Part shown: positions 1-11,973 of the stretch, piece by piece
How the letters are laid out: the number at the start of each line of letters is the position of its first letter
How positions within the stretch are numbered: the first letter of the stretch is position 1
Assembly (NCBI GenBank): GCA_018105865.1
Contig: CM030832.1
Coordinates: 14,102,919-14,166,918 of the forward strand
Direction: 5' to 3'
Length of the DNA stretch: 64,000 nt
Source: Metaphire vulgaris
Lineage: Eukaryota > Annelida > Clitellata > Crassiclitellata > Megascolecidae
Program-made: the position numbers and the translations under genes
Notes under the pieces: model-generated
Databases searched by the model: none
What the model was told of the DNA's origin: nothing
The model's input: the letters and a program-made list of their open reading frames with translations, nothing else

Positions 1-119
1 CTTAGATTGCTCTCCCGCCGTTTCGGACTGATCTTCTGGCTTGACCTGGCGCTAATTCTATTTGGATTTGGTGCGCCATCGGCTAATGCCCTGGGCATTA
101 TGATAGTGCGCTATAGGAG

Positions 120-150
<31 letters not shown>
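1..150 (+). repeat. 3' tail of a truncated LINE ending in (TGAT)n
   Basis: The segment ends in the word GCGCTATAGGAG followed by a short TGAT array. The same ending, with a GAT array, follows the repeat at about 61990-62040. A unique 3' end followed by a short tandem array is typical of CR1/L2-type LINEs. No coding sequence remains. The assignment rests on the shared tail only. Confidence 0.5.
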
Positions 151-829
151 TTCAAAATGTCCACCGCCAGAATTGACACATGATTTCAAACGCCGTCACC
201 ACTGTCCACCAATGAATAATTGCTGCTGCTGTAATGACGCTGTGATAGAGATTTTTCCACTCACTCACTGACCACTTTGTTGACAGCCCCCGGGCCCCGG
301 GCGGGGACCCGAAGATGGGTCTAAGCTAGGGTTAGATTGGCAGTCGAAATAATCTCTGTCTTCGTTTTTGTTCTTTTCAGATTGCCCCAAAAAGAAATGC
401 GCCAATCCTTCTGCACACACATTAGTCCACCGGATTCAAATCCGGTGAGTTCGGTGGCCACAGTTGGGTGGTGTTAAAGCAGGATGGAGTAGAGTAATTC
501 ACTCCCTGTGAAGTAATTCCCTGTGAAGTAATTCAACGGTATCACGAGCACGTCATATATTAGGCCTACGTTAAAAAAGTAACTAAAGGGCGGGTACATA
601 AGGGTGCGTTTTTGCATCCCATGATTTCGAATTCAGTCTCACGTAAACCCTTCACATTTTATAGAAATCGGCCAAGTTTTCTTTAAAAGTGACGATGCGA
701 TGCACTGGCGAATATATTCAGCGCTGATTCCTAACTGGACAATACAGCTTCATTTGCACAGGCAATGGTTACCGTGGGTGTCGTAAGAGAAGACGTATCG
801 ATAATCCGAGGCTTTTACGAGATGGTGAG

Positions 830-868
<39 letters not shown>

Positions 869-980
869 TGTGTGTGTGTGTGCGTGCGTGTGTATGTGGT
901 GTTGACGATCGCTTATAGACGCCATCGAAGTATCAGGTGTAGGCTCTAGTTGGTCTAAACAGATGCGCAAAGGTTAGGTG
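151..980. other. Non-coding stretch with GA/TG microsatellite
   Basis: No supported gene. A GC-rich self-complementary patch (CCCGGGCCCCGGG) lies near 290-303, and a compound (GA)n(TG)n microsatellite lies at about 831-890. A T-arm-like word near 430 has no matching tRNA body. Confidence 0.6.
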
Positions 981-984
981 TTAG

Positions 985-1135
985 GTGTTAGGAAAGATCA
1001 CTTGTAAAATGATCTTGATCAAAGATCAAGATCACTAGAGAGAAATTGATCTAAGATCAAGATCAAAGATCACTAGAATATGAATAATCTAAGATCAAGA
1101 TCACTTTAAAAGTGATCTGAGATCAAAGATCATAC
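985..1135. repeat. Cluster of GATCAAGATC-type subterminal repeats (hAT end)
   Basis: About 150 bp are built from copies of AAGATCAAGATCA and variants (GATCTAAGATC, AAAGATCA), spaced roughly 40 bp apart and in both orientations. Short subterminal repeats of this kind are typical transposase-binding arrays of hAT transposons. The cluster lies just beyond the C-terminal end of the hAT transposase remnant at 1287-2195, so it is probably the 3' end of that element. The exact terminus and target duplication were not found. Confidence 0.5.
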
Positions 1136-1286
1136 AAATATAGTTATTATATCATGTATGACGTGTCACGAATGATAACGATACAAATGGCCACTGTACG
1201 ATGCATGTAAACTTTTGTAATACTAAGTTACTAACACAACTGAAAACAGTTCATGACAATTTTAGCAACTAACTGTCAGTTCACAG

Positions 1287-2195
1287 TCAGTGTTGAACAC
1301 GGCAGTTCATTTTCAGCATGAGCAGACGCTCAAACGTTGCGTCAGACAACCTGTTTCTTCGCGGTGTAGCTATCAAACCTCCAATACTAAAAAGTCTTTC
1401 GACAGGTGCAGAAGATGGCAGGGTTGTGTTATATTTCACAAATGCTGTCTTGACATGTGGGTATGCCAACAAGCTAGAAAGTTCCTTATTTGGTTATCCA
1501 GGTAGTGCATGACCTCTATCTTGACTGCATTTTCACGACCAGTTGCAACTGAGCAAGCCTCCCCCTGAGTCCCAGTGGCAGTGCCAGTACTAATGTCAGG
1601 GTCATACGCAACATCCTCATCATCTGCACCGGCTGCACTAACATGATCATTGAGGTCCGCTGTAGAAGTTTGCCAACTGCACGAAGCCAGTGCCACTACA
1701 TTCGCCACAAACAAAGCAGTGACAGTTTCCCTGCAGTCAGGGGGCACCCATCGCAGCTTGTACAGTGGGGTAGACACAGAGGCTAATATTGCATCATTAA
1801 TTGACGGGCGAAGATTAAGCAGGTCATTGTACCCAGATGAACGGCCATTGAGGATCGATGACACTAAAGGCTTAGTGTACACAAGGTTACCATCTGGGAT
1901 CATAGACAGCTTGCTGCGGAGCTGTATAATTTATTTTAGGCAAAATCATTCCATAGAAGCAGCCCTTGTCTCCCTGAAGGAGGTCCAGGGTTCTTGCCAG
2001 CGGTTGCATTACAGCTTCATACTCTTTCAAGAAGTCAAGTTCATTTTCTTTCGGTTTAGGCAACCCTAGAGTGTCGCACATTTCTGGAAGCTTGTCTGCA
2101 AGCCGCAGCAGTCGCGCAGTTACAGCAATCTGCAACAACTTTTTCCTTATCAATTTTAGTAATTTTAAAAACTTAACTTTCCGTCTAAAATGCAC
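1287..2195 (-). pseudogene. hAT-family transposase remnant, frameshifted
   Basis: Three minus-strand reading segments follow one another in different frames: 2195-1887, 1903-1436 and 1472-1287. Together they give the C-terminal half of a hAT transposase. The last segment carries the hAT dimerisation signature, with [12 protein letters not shown] followed by RRNRL and a leucine-rich end. The first contains KLPEMCDTLGLPKPKENE and the middle one carries the region between. At least two frameshifts separate them, there is no N-terminal BED zinc finger, and no initiator fits the whole. It is a dead copy. The GATCAAGATC array just downstream probably belongs to it. The family call is fairly sure; the subfamily is not. 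Confidence 0.75.
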
Positions 2196-2286
2196 GGAAT
2201 GCTTTTATTTTCTGCCATTTTTATCAATACACGGAAAATCGGAAACACTAACTACATAGATACATAAAAATAAAAAAAAAAATGAG

Positions 2287-2314
2287 GCTTGTAGCATATA
2301 TATTATGGCATATA

Positions 2315-2365
<51 letters not shown>

Positions 2366-2371
2366 TACAAT
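2287..2371. repeat. (AT)n palindrome bounded by TTGTAGCATATA arms
   Basis: A dinucleotide AT tract is enclosed by inverted arms (CTTGTAGCATATAT and ATATATGCTACAA). The whole could fold into one hairpin. It resembles a microsatellite grown inside a small inverted-repeat element. No target duplication is obvious. Confidence 0.5.
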
Positions 2372-2539
2372 GCTGATCACTAGGCCAAAAGGTTTCACAG
2401 CAGCATTAGTTTGGTCATCGATGGTGAGATGGCACTTGCAACGTCTTGCGCCTCTACTGCAAACGACGGCTTCTCGCTTTCCTGGCAAAGTTATTTACAA
2501 ATAGGTCAGAAACTTGGCAAAATATAATTATTGAATTTC

Positions 2540-4388
<1,849 letters not shown>

Positions 4389-4519
4389 GCCTCTGTGTCT
4401 GTCTGTCTGTCTGCCTGTCTGTCTGCCTGTCTGTCTGCCTGTCTGTCTGTCTCTGCTTTCAGTGCAACGCCCTGTCTCGTTCTTATTCTCTCGACCCATC
4501 AGATCTCCTCATCCTCCTC

Positions 4520-5390
4520 GTCTTCCTTCGTTCCCTTCTCTCTTATTCGACCGTCTTGAATCTGCATTCTCGTCAATCTCTGCATGGATGTCATCTAATC
4601 TCCTCGCTCTCAACCCATCTAAGACAGAGTTTCTTTTAATCGGACTACCCCAACAACTCAAAAAAATTGACAATCCTAAACTAGTTTTGGCTCCTGACAC
4701 CACAATAATCCCTGTTCCAACTGCTAGAAATCTCGGATTCAAATTTGACTCTTTTCTAAACTTCGAATCACAAATCTCCCAACTTTCAAAAGCCTGCTTT
4801 ATTCATATTCGTGACCTTCGTCGCCTACGTCCTTGTCTTGATATTAAGACTGCGTCCACAATCGCCACCTCTATAGTCCACTCCAAATTAGATTACTGTA
4901 ACTCCCTCTACTATAACCTTCCCAAAGCCTCCATCAACAAATTGCAATCAATACAAAAATGCTTTAGTGCTGTTACTATGTCACCTAAATTCTCCCATAT
5001 TTCACCCATACTAAAATCATTACATTGGCTTAAAATAACAGAACGTATCCAATATAAGAACTTCATAGCTCACTTCAGTCATCAAAACCTGTCTACCTTA
5101 GATCACTATTAACCCCTCAGCCTCCTCGACCCACACGTTCGTCATCTCATCTCACTCTGTCACGCCCGCTAAATCAGTCATCCCTGAAAATTTGCAACCG
5201 TGCCTTCTCTGCTGCACCTGAACTCTGGAACTCGATCCCAGCTTCCCTTCGCACACTTGGACACTTTAAAACAATAAAATCTGATTCCTCATTTCCTATA
5301 ATTCCCACACTATCTCCTCAAGTCTTCAGGTCTAAGCTTAAAGAAATCATTTCCGCCATAGCTGTAACAACCTAGCCTCACTGCCCTTCG
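4520..5390 (+). mobile_element. CR1/L2-like LINE fragment, reverse-transcriptase C-terminal region
   Basis: The frame ending at 5112 encodes the region after the RT palm: a thumb-like part with LALNPSKTEFLLIG, then the conserved SKLDYCNSLYYNLP block and SLHWLKITERIQYK. After a frame change it continues with AAPELWNSIPASLR and a short C-terminus near 5370. This order is typical of the C-terminal third of CR1/L2-type ORF2. The 5' side is cut at the CTGT/CTAT array, and the frame is broken, so the copy is dead. Endonuclease and catalytic RT are missing. Confidence 0.8.
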
Positions 5391-5394
5391 GATA

Positions 5395-6304
5395 TTGACC
5401 ATTGCCTGGCTGATCCCACACCTTTCCTATAGCTATTTTAAGAGGCTCCTAAGAATAAGCAGCTACTGTTGTGCTGCTTTCCAAGGCGATGATCCGATTT
5501 TACTTTACTTTTTACCACTTCGCTCCTTTGTTCCCGTCTTTGAGAACGTGTTGCAACCGAACTGCCACACAGCACTCGATCAACCGCGTCATCCGCCGAT
5601 CGACCGACCGACCGTCTCAAACTGTTTCGCGGACGGTGCAGACGTCCTCCTCCTCCTCCTCCTCCTCCTCCTTCGCGGATGACCGGACCATGCAAGGACT
5701 CTCTGACATACGCTGGCGGTCTCAGAGGTGCACTTGTCGTATGGATGCACAACGTGTCTAAGAAGAGCAGATGCGCCAGACGCTCGTGTGCAGCGAAGCG
5801 TGACGAGCAATCTGACAAAAATATCGTTGCTTCGATGGCTTGTTCGGATGATCCGGAAGGGGGTCGGAGATTTCATGTCTCAGACAGTCACATGTCCGCC
5901 GGGGCACGGAGTGGACGATAATGTAATGTGCCAAGTTTCGCTGTGCTCTGATGCACTAGCGGCGAAAGACAGTGAAGCTGTAAGCAGACATCTACCAGGA
6001 ATGGCTGCTATATAATGAATATCTGACAAAGCAGTCGCACACAATATTTATCAAAACACGTAAAACAACCGGTTGGTTACAGAAACACAGGACATGACAG
6101 GACAGAGCAGGACAAGACAGGACAGATCGACGGAATGGAATCGAGGAGGACGAAAAGCGATGGAGAAATTAGGAAACACGATCGCTAAATAAATTCACTA
6201 GTAATTTCATTACATTACTCCTTCCAAAGTCCATTTCGAAATCTTTTCCGTTCCGTCGAGTTTTCGATGGCATTTCGATCAAAACTCAACAATTATATCT
6301 GTTC
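5395..6304. other. Non-coding stretch with CTC microsatellite
   Basis: No supported gene. A short (CTC)n array lies at about 5644-5672. Overlapping open frames on both strands (5438-6015) resemble no family I know and cross the array. Confidence 0.55.
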
Positions 6305-6439
6305 TCTGTTGCCGATCCGCCATAACCGGAACTCTAAAATCTGACTGATTTATTGGATTCAACAATGGGGATTACGATTCAAGTATCAAGGAGCGACCAT
6401 CGATTGATGTCAAGAGCATAACTAAAATAACACTATAGA
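6305..6439 (+). repeat. LINE/SINE 3' tail repeat, copy 1
   Basis: This matches 61896-62016 closely: both start at ATCCGCCATAAC, share TTATTGGATTC and CAATGGGG, and run to a CTATAG end. It lacks the trinucleotide tail of the second copy because a hAT MITE is inserted at CTATAG. Confidence 0.6.
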
Positions 6440-6788
6440 CAGTGGTTCTTAAACTGGGATCCGTGGTCCCATAAGGGACCGCCAAGTGATTTCAGAAGAA
6501 CCGTAAAGGGATTACTTACTCAAGATATCTCGTCGTCAAAACCTCAGAACACAGAACACAAAACACACGGATGGCTCTAGAAGTGGCGATTACATTGGAA
6601 TTTAAATTTGACGACTAAGATTTGCAATTTTCTGATTAAATAGCTGATTGACAAAACAAGTAGCCTATGCCCTATGTGTTAATTACTGCTAATTTAAAAT
6701 TCCAGTTTTATAAGGTCCGCGAGGCATCACAAAAATTTCTAAGAGACCATAACGCAAGAAATTCTAAAAAGTTCGAGAATCGTCGCTG
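6440..6788. mobile_element. hAT-type MITE with 7-bp CTATAGA duplication
   Basis: The left end CAGTGGTTCTTAAACT and the inverted right end (GTTCGAGAATCGTCGCTG) are imperfect terminal inverts. CTATAGA is found at 6433-6439 and again at 6789-6795. It is nested in the preceding retroelement tail. There is no transposase. The TIRs are diverged, so the copy is older than the others in this window. Confidence 0.6.
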
Positions 6789-6795
6789 CTATAGA

Positions 6796-7677
6796 AGCTT
6801 CTGTGTTATGTTTTATCCAGACTCCAGGACGTGAGGGGGAATTGACTTGGGTAGAGGGAAAGAGACATAATTCAATGCAAAAATTTATGAAAGTGTCAAA
6901 ATTTTTTGCGGGGGGATTCGAGGTAGAAAGGGAATCTCTCACATACCAGGCCTGGAAAAAACACTGTTTACATATCATACCGTTTCCAACCGTCCAGTTA
7001 TCCGGAGTCTTCTGTCTCGGATGCCTGACAGCTCGTAGGCGTCAGTTCTGCGTTAGATGAGCGGTCAATTCGGGTTCGAGCCAAGGGAACGGAGACCGTC
7101 TATATAGGGCATTCGCATGTCCACCGGTGATGCGTGTACATTTAGAGGTTAAAACCCCTTGGATGGTCGACAAAATTTTAGCGTATAATAATATTATTAT
7201 TATGCGGGTAGAGAGGCGCCAAACTCGGGCTTCTCGGGCAAAGAAAAACGAAAAAAGAAGCAAACCAAAAATATCAATATAGGCTAGAGTATAGATGTAT
7301 AGGCTGTCCGAGCTCATATAGCCTAACTATTTAATAACTGTATATATAACTAACTTAACGTCCATGTCAGTGTCCAGTGTTTCACCTCGACTTCTTACAC
7401 CCAGGTGGTATAGAATTGGGTGGGGGAGGTGGCGGGGGTTCGCTGCTCGGCCCCCGGAGAAAGGAAAATACAATTCAAAATTATGATTTCAGTTGTCATC
7501 TCTTCCGTTTTCATACCGTCCATTCTAATTTTATGGAGTCAGTTACAGTGGCTCAAGTTTCAATTTCCAGAGGTGAATTTCCCCCTTTAGAATTTCAAAT
7601 GAATAATAGTTTTAACATCAGTCAGTTTTGATGATAGCCAACACCACCTCTGGGAAGGGATGTAGGGGCAGAGGATG
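6796..7677. other. Non-coding stretch
   Basis: No supported gene or repeat boundary. A short ATT run (about 7187-7203) and a G-rich patch (about 7418-7440) are the only visible structure. Confidence 0.5.
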
Positions 7678-7685
7678 CCTGTCAC

Positions 7686-8012
7686 CAGGGCCGCCGAGAG
7701 GGGTAGCAGGGGAGCAAGTGCACAGGGGCCCGGCGGTCTAGGGGGGAGGCCCGGGCCGATTATGAATATGTATAATTAACAATAATATGAATAATAACTC
7801 TAAAGCAGAGGGGCCCGGCGAGCTAAAGGGGGGCCCGAGACGGGCGTGAAAAGGGTGACCAGCAAAAAAGGTCATCAGCTACTTTTAAGACGTAAAAAAG
7901 AAAAAAAGGGAAAAGGGTGACAAGCAAAAAAAGGTCGTCAAGAAATTTTCAGATTCTCAAGGGCCCGCCGGCCATTCTGCACAGGGGCCCGGAATTTCTC
8001 TCGGTGGGCCTG
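7686..8012. mobile_element. hAT-type MITE, 327 bp, perfect 8-bp TSD CCTGTCAC
   Basis: The ends CAGGGCCGCCGAGAG and CTCTCGGTGGGCCTG are inverted, and CCTGTCAC flanks the element exactly at 7678-7685 and 8013-8020. The interior holds several GGGGCCCGG blocks and two copies of the motif GACAAGCAAAAAAGGTC (about 7856-7878 and 7918-7940). There is no coding capacity. An 8-bp duplication and CAGGG start fit the hAT superfamily. Confidence 0.85.
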
Positions 8013-8054
8013 CCTGTCACAAACCGGGGGTGTAATCTCTCGCTGGGGGTGTAG

Positions 8055-8130
8055 GAAAATCCCTGCTCCTTAGGCTGATGACTTGCGATTTATTGTATCA
8101 AAGTGCTATATAAATTGACATTGATTGTAT
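8055..8130 (+). repeat. L2-like LINE 3' tail
   Basis: The words GCTGATGACTTGC and AAGTGCTATATAAATTG are typical of CR1/L2-type 3' ends. The phrase GTGCTATATAA also ends the LINE at 37770-38245. Only the tail is present. Confidence 0.45.
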
Positions 8131-9194
8131 AGATTGAACAATGACAAATGCCGAAAGGTCAAAAGACATGGCTAACCTGCTGCTCTCCCTCATTGAACTG
8201 GATGCGGAGAAATAGACGTTTCCGTATAATATGTAGGCCTATACGTGCTGCGAGAGCAGTTTCAACCAATTAAAAGACTGAAATCGTATTCCTTTTTACA
8301 TCCAGCTGTCGGTTCCAATCAATTCCGGTATCGATTTTAATAACACACTAGTCGAGAACTAGGCCCTATATCCGGAATTTCTGTGGAATTGAAAGTCCAG
8401 ATTCAGTACTAAAATAGTCCAGTGTGTGCCATGCAGTGCTTAATGTTAGACCTACCCAGGACAGGACAGGACTGGCTACCCGCTCCCACAGCGCAAATGT
8501 TGCAAAGAGATTCAGAGCTCGTACGTGCACGAAGGCGTAACCTACATTTGGTCGGCAACCCGCGGCATAAAACGATAAATCCAAGCATGAAATAGACAAC
8601 TGCGCAGGGGAGAGCAGAGCATCCTAGCAGGCATACATTCATGTAAAGAAATCACGCAAGACGAAAACATCTTATCCCATCTGATCCCACAGTCCCATAT
8701 TAGGGACAGTCCAGTCACATAAGTACAGTACTCACACAGACAAGCGTTCAGTAGGCCTAAATAAATCCCTGTTACTTACACGTTTATTACAGGTGGTAAT
8801 AAGTAACATTTCAAAAGAATTTTTAACGGCCTATGTGGTTTGAATTAAAAGTTACTAGAATTCACACTGTCGTGATATCGCAAATTTTCAATTGCAGAAA
8901 ATTTTCTATGAAAAAAGCTCTAATAAATTATATTTATTTGCAATATTCACAAATTTTATTTGTATAAATTCGTTAACTGTTATGTATTTTATTAGTTCAT
9001 AAAAAGTGTGGAAGTGAAAATAATATTTCCATAAAAAATTGTATTTTGAAACTCGCGTCCCGTATATGCGACTGTGGGAACGTACGGGTAGGGCAAGATA
9101 ATATGCATATAGGCCTAAGCAATTATTATGTTTAGCTGAAGTATGCCAAGACCACAACTGGACAATGCCTGTTGCAAATATGGAATTCTATACA
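8131..9194. other. Non-coding stretch
   Basis: No supported gene. Three copies of TAGGCCTA occur here (8234, 8752, 9110). Open frames at 8366-8642 and 8906-9157 resemble nothing known to me. Confidence 0.5.
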
Positions 9195-9202
9195 TCATAC
9201 TG

Positions 9203-9526
9203 CAGGCACGTCGGAACGAATTGAAAATTCAGGGGGTGCAGATTTTCAGATTTTCTAAGAAAAAAATTTCGCATCTTAAAAAACTAGCTGACGAGCAAAA
9301 AAGGTACTCAAGGTAATCGCGCTTCCTGACAAGCAAAGAAAAAGGTCTTCACGCGCGGAATTTACTCTATTATACCCCTGACAAGCAAAAAAGGTAATCA
9401 CGCACGGAATTTCCTCTCTTTTTTCCAGGGGGTGCAGATTCTTACGGGCCTCCAGGGTGCGCGCTGCACCTCCTGAATTTTCACAGGTGCAGCTGCACCC
9501 TTGCACCCTCTCTTCGTACGGGCCTG
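9203..9526. mobile_element. hAT-type MITE, 324 bp, perfect 8-bp TSD TCATACTG
   Basis: The ends CAGGCACGTCGGAACGA and TTCGTACGGGCCTG are imperfect inverts. TCATACTG occurs at 9195-9202 and 9527-9534. The interior has three copies of the GACAAGCAAAAAAGGT motif (near 9289, 9327, 9379) and GGTGCA-rich subterminal blocks. It is non-autonomous. Confidence 0.85.
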
Positions 9527-9787
9527 TCATACTGACTCTCTTCTGCCATTTCATGTATATAACCATTTCATGTTTTCTGTTTTGCACCAGTGGCGGAGGA
9601 TGGTGTATATTATCACACTTATTTGTTGCTTAATACATTAGCATGTATAGGGTCAACTTATAGCCACTGGAGGATTAGTAATAGGTGCCCATCTTCGGTG
9701 GACTATATTTACAGATCACTAATTTTATGCCATACAATCATGAAGTTTTAAAACTTTGGCATCAGATGAAGCACAAGAGGCCACAAA

Positions 9788-9834
<47 letters not shown>

Positions 9835-10075
9835 TGCAATAATAATATATATGCAATATATATATATATACTGCAATAACGTTTTCCGAAATAGCCTTTG
9901 AAAGGACCTGCTTCAACTGTTGTCCCACCAGTGGCCAAACTGTTCCATTTGTCCACAAACCTTGCACTAAAACCATTTTCTTTCTTGAACTCACCCTTTG
10001 CTTAATTAATGTAAGTATATATATATATATATAAATATATATTAATTTATATATATATATACTAGAAAAATGCTC
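9788..10075 (-). repeat. AT microsatellites and Helitron-like end
   Basis: Two (AT)n runs (about 9791-9832 and 10015-10061) flank unique sequence. From about 10062 to 10200 the minus strand matches 26490-26645 and ends in TTTTTCTAG followed by T and the AT run. This resembles the CTAG 3' end of Helitrons next to an A/T target. Confidence 0.4.
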
Positions 10076-10640
10076 GAAGTAGCTCCTTATTCCTCGCAGT
10101 GCAGGATCAATAATCCAATACTTATACCTAATACCCAATCATTGAATTCATGCTGAACATCATTTCAATGATCGCCACCTAAGTGGGCTCTGCGCCACGT
10201 AATATTAGGCTATGGTTAAAAATGCAATTTTATGAAGCTGTAAATGATTTTTGTTTACGATAAAAAACATGAGCAGATGTTGCAAGCTGCAAACAATTGT
10301 GACTCAAGTTTGTTACGTCGTCTTTGAACATCGTCCACCAACGCAAGGGATATTGGACTAAATTGAGTTACCAAAGTCAACGCTCGCCCACCAACGCATC
10401 GCGAAAAAGCACTAAACGGTCTAAATTTTGACCAATAGTCAACCATTCAGAACGAAGGAAGGTAACAGAGAAGAGGACTTCAGTAGATCTTAAGGTTGTT
10501 ATTGCTTAATTAATCAGATTTCTTAGGTAGAGTGTTTTATTAATTAAGTGAGTTATAAGTCAAGAAAGAAAATGGTTTTAGTTCAAGGTTTGCGGACAAA
10601 TGGTTATCTTGGCCAGTGGGAGACATTTGAGTAATGGTGT
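9912..10640. repeat. Inverted-repeat pair, arms about 95 bp
   Basis: The minus strand of about 9912-10005 and the plus strand of about 10540-10635 share CAAGAAAGAAAATGGTTTTA and GGACAAATGG, with weaker similarity continuing on both sides. About 530 bp lie between the arms. This may be a long-TIR element or two opposed copies of one repeat. No gene is visible inside. Confidence 0.5.
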
Positions 10641-10904
10641 AATTGTGGCAAAATTTAGAAAATTTAGTTACTGCAGTGTTTATTCAAGCCTGTTCGATTG
10701 GGTTTAAAATTCCCCAAAGCCTTTGGAAATTTGAAACAGTTTGAGTTGGGGATGGAAATTCGCCCCCTAAAGCGTGGAGAGACAAATCTTGGCCCCCAAA
10801 CAAGCAGTTTTACTATCAATGTCAAGGTGGCTAGAATAAACACTGGGTTATTGAATGTGAAGAGTTATAACAGTGGTTTTGATACAGGATACTTAGCCTC
10901 CTAA

Positions 10905-11060
10905 AATTTTATTAGTATTATTATAATTATTATTATTTTTAGTTGGAACAGGGGTTATTATTATTATTATTATTATTAAAATTAGTATTATTATTATTAT
11001 TATTATTATTGTTTATTATTCCAAATATTATTATTATTATTGTTTTATTATTGATTGATG
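10905..11060. repeat. (TTA)n microsatellite
   Basis: Interrupted ATT/TTA runs. The Leu-rich and Asn-rich open frames here are repeat products. Confidence 0.8.
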
Positions 11061-11689
11061 ACCAGCTTGACATCCCAGTAGACAAATATCTGATTCTAGA
11101 TGGATTGATCTTAAAGGAAGATCTGATTGCACCACAACAGTTATAGTGTAGTCTGCCTATAGTTGAAGTCCAATTTAAGAGAATTTGATTATCAGGATGA
11201 GCCAGTAGGCTAGCAAATTGATATGCAAACAATAAAATGTATAATGGACAGTCTCCATCTGGTACTGGCATAGCCATTTAGATCGGAGGGTGATGAAGTT
11301 TGAACTTCTGGTCATGAGATTGAAAAAATGGTGAGTAAAGGATTGAACCAGCGGTGATCAACAAAGATATTCCAAACCAGAGGGAAAGGCGACGAACAAC
11401 GATTTTTGATCTATAGTCGACTTTTGGCTCAAAAATTTGTTGTTTAATGTATTCTTAAATAGGGTCCCAACGACATTGCTCCACCTCTCGCATTTTCGCA
11501 AAGTTAAAGTTGAGCTCTGACGTAAAACTGACGCTGACAAACGCGGGCCTCCATGAAATTTTCCAAGATATCTGGAATATTTACGTTTTACGTATTTACT
11601 CTATAAGTTGGATATTGAGAATCCAATTAGTTTCTTAATGATTCGGAACGGACATTCGAAGATACGTGTGCGAAGATTGTGGATTTGTG

Positions 11690-11973
11690 GTACAAAAAAT
11701 ATCCAGGACCAGAGGCCGTTAACGTCGTCGTCGATAACTCGATATCGATGATCTGTTAGTTCTAGGTTAGCGGAAGTTGAATATCTCTATGGTTGACTTC
11801 CGGTTTGTCTAGATGTTGACACGTCGGGCCACTCGGGCGTTTAAAACCAACGGAGCGTCGAAGGGTAGGGGTGGATAGGTCGGAGGAAGAGGAAGAGAAG
11901 GAGGAGGTCTCTGTGGGCTTAGGCGATCTAGCCTGAGACAGTGAGAAGGAAAACCGACGGACTTCGAACGGTC
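11690..11973 (+). promoter_or_regulatory. ERGIC3: Probable ERGIC3 promoter and 5' UTR
   Basis: This is a locally more CpG-rich stretch (CGTCGTCGATAACTCG, CGGGCCACTCGGGCG), then a purine-rich leader (GGAAGAGGAAGAGAAGGAGG) just before the first ERGIC3 codons. I see no convincing TATA box. The transcription start cannot be fixed from sequence. Confidence 0.4.

Noticed and set aside
420..475. tRNA T-arm-like word GGATTCAAATCC
   Set aside because: No A box, anticodon arm or acceptor complement could be placed upstream at tRNA spacing.
9725..10138. 137-codon frame rich in Ile-Tyr
   Set aside because: Product of (AT)n microsatellites.
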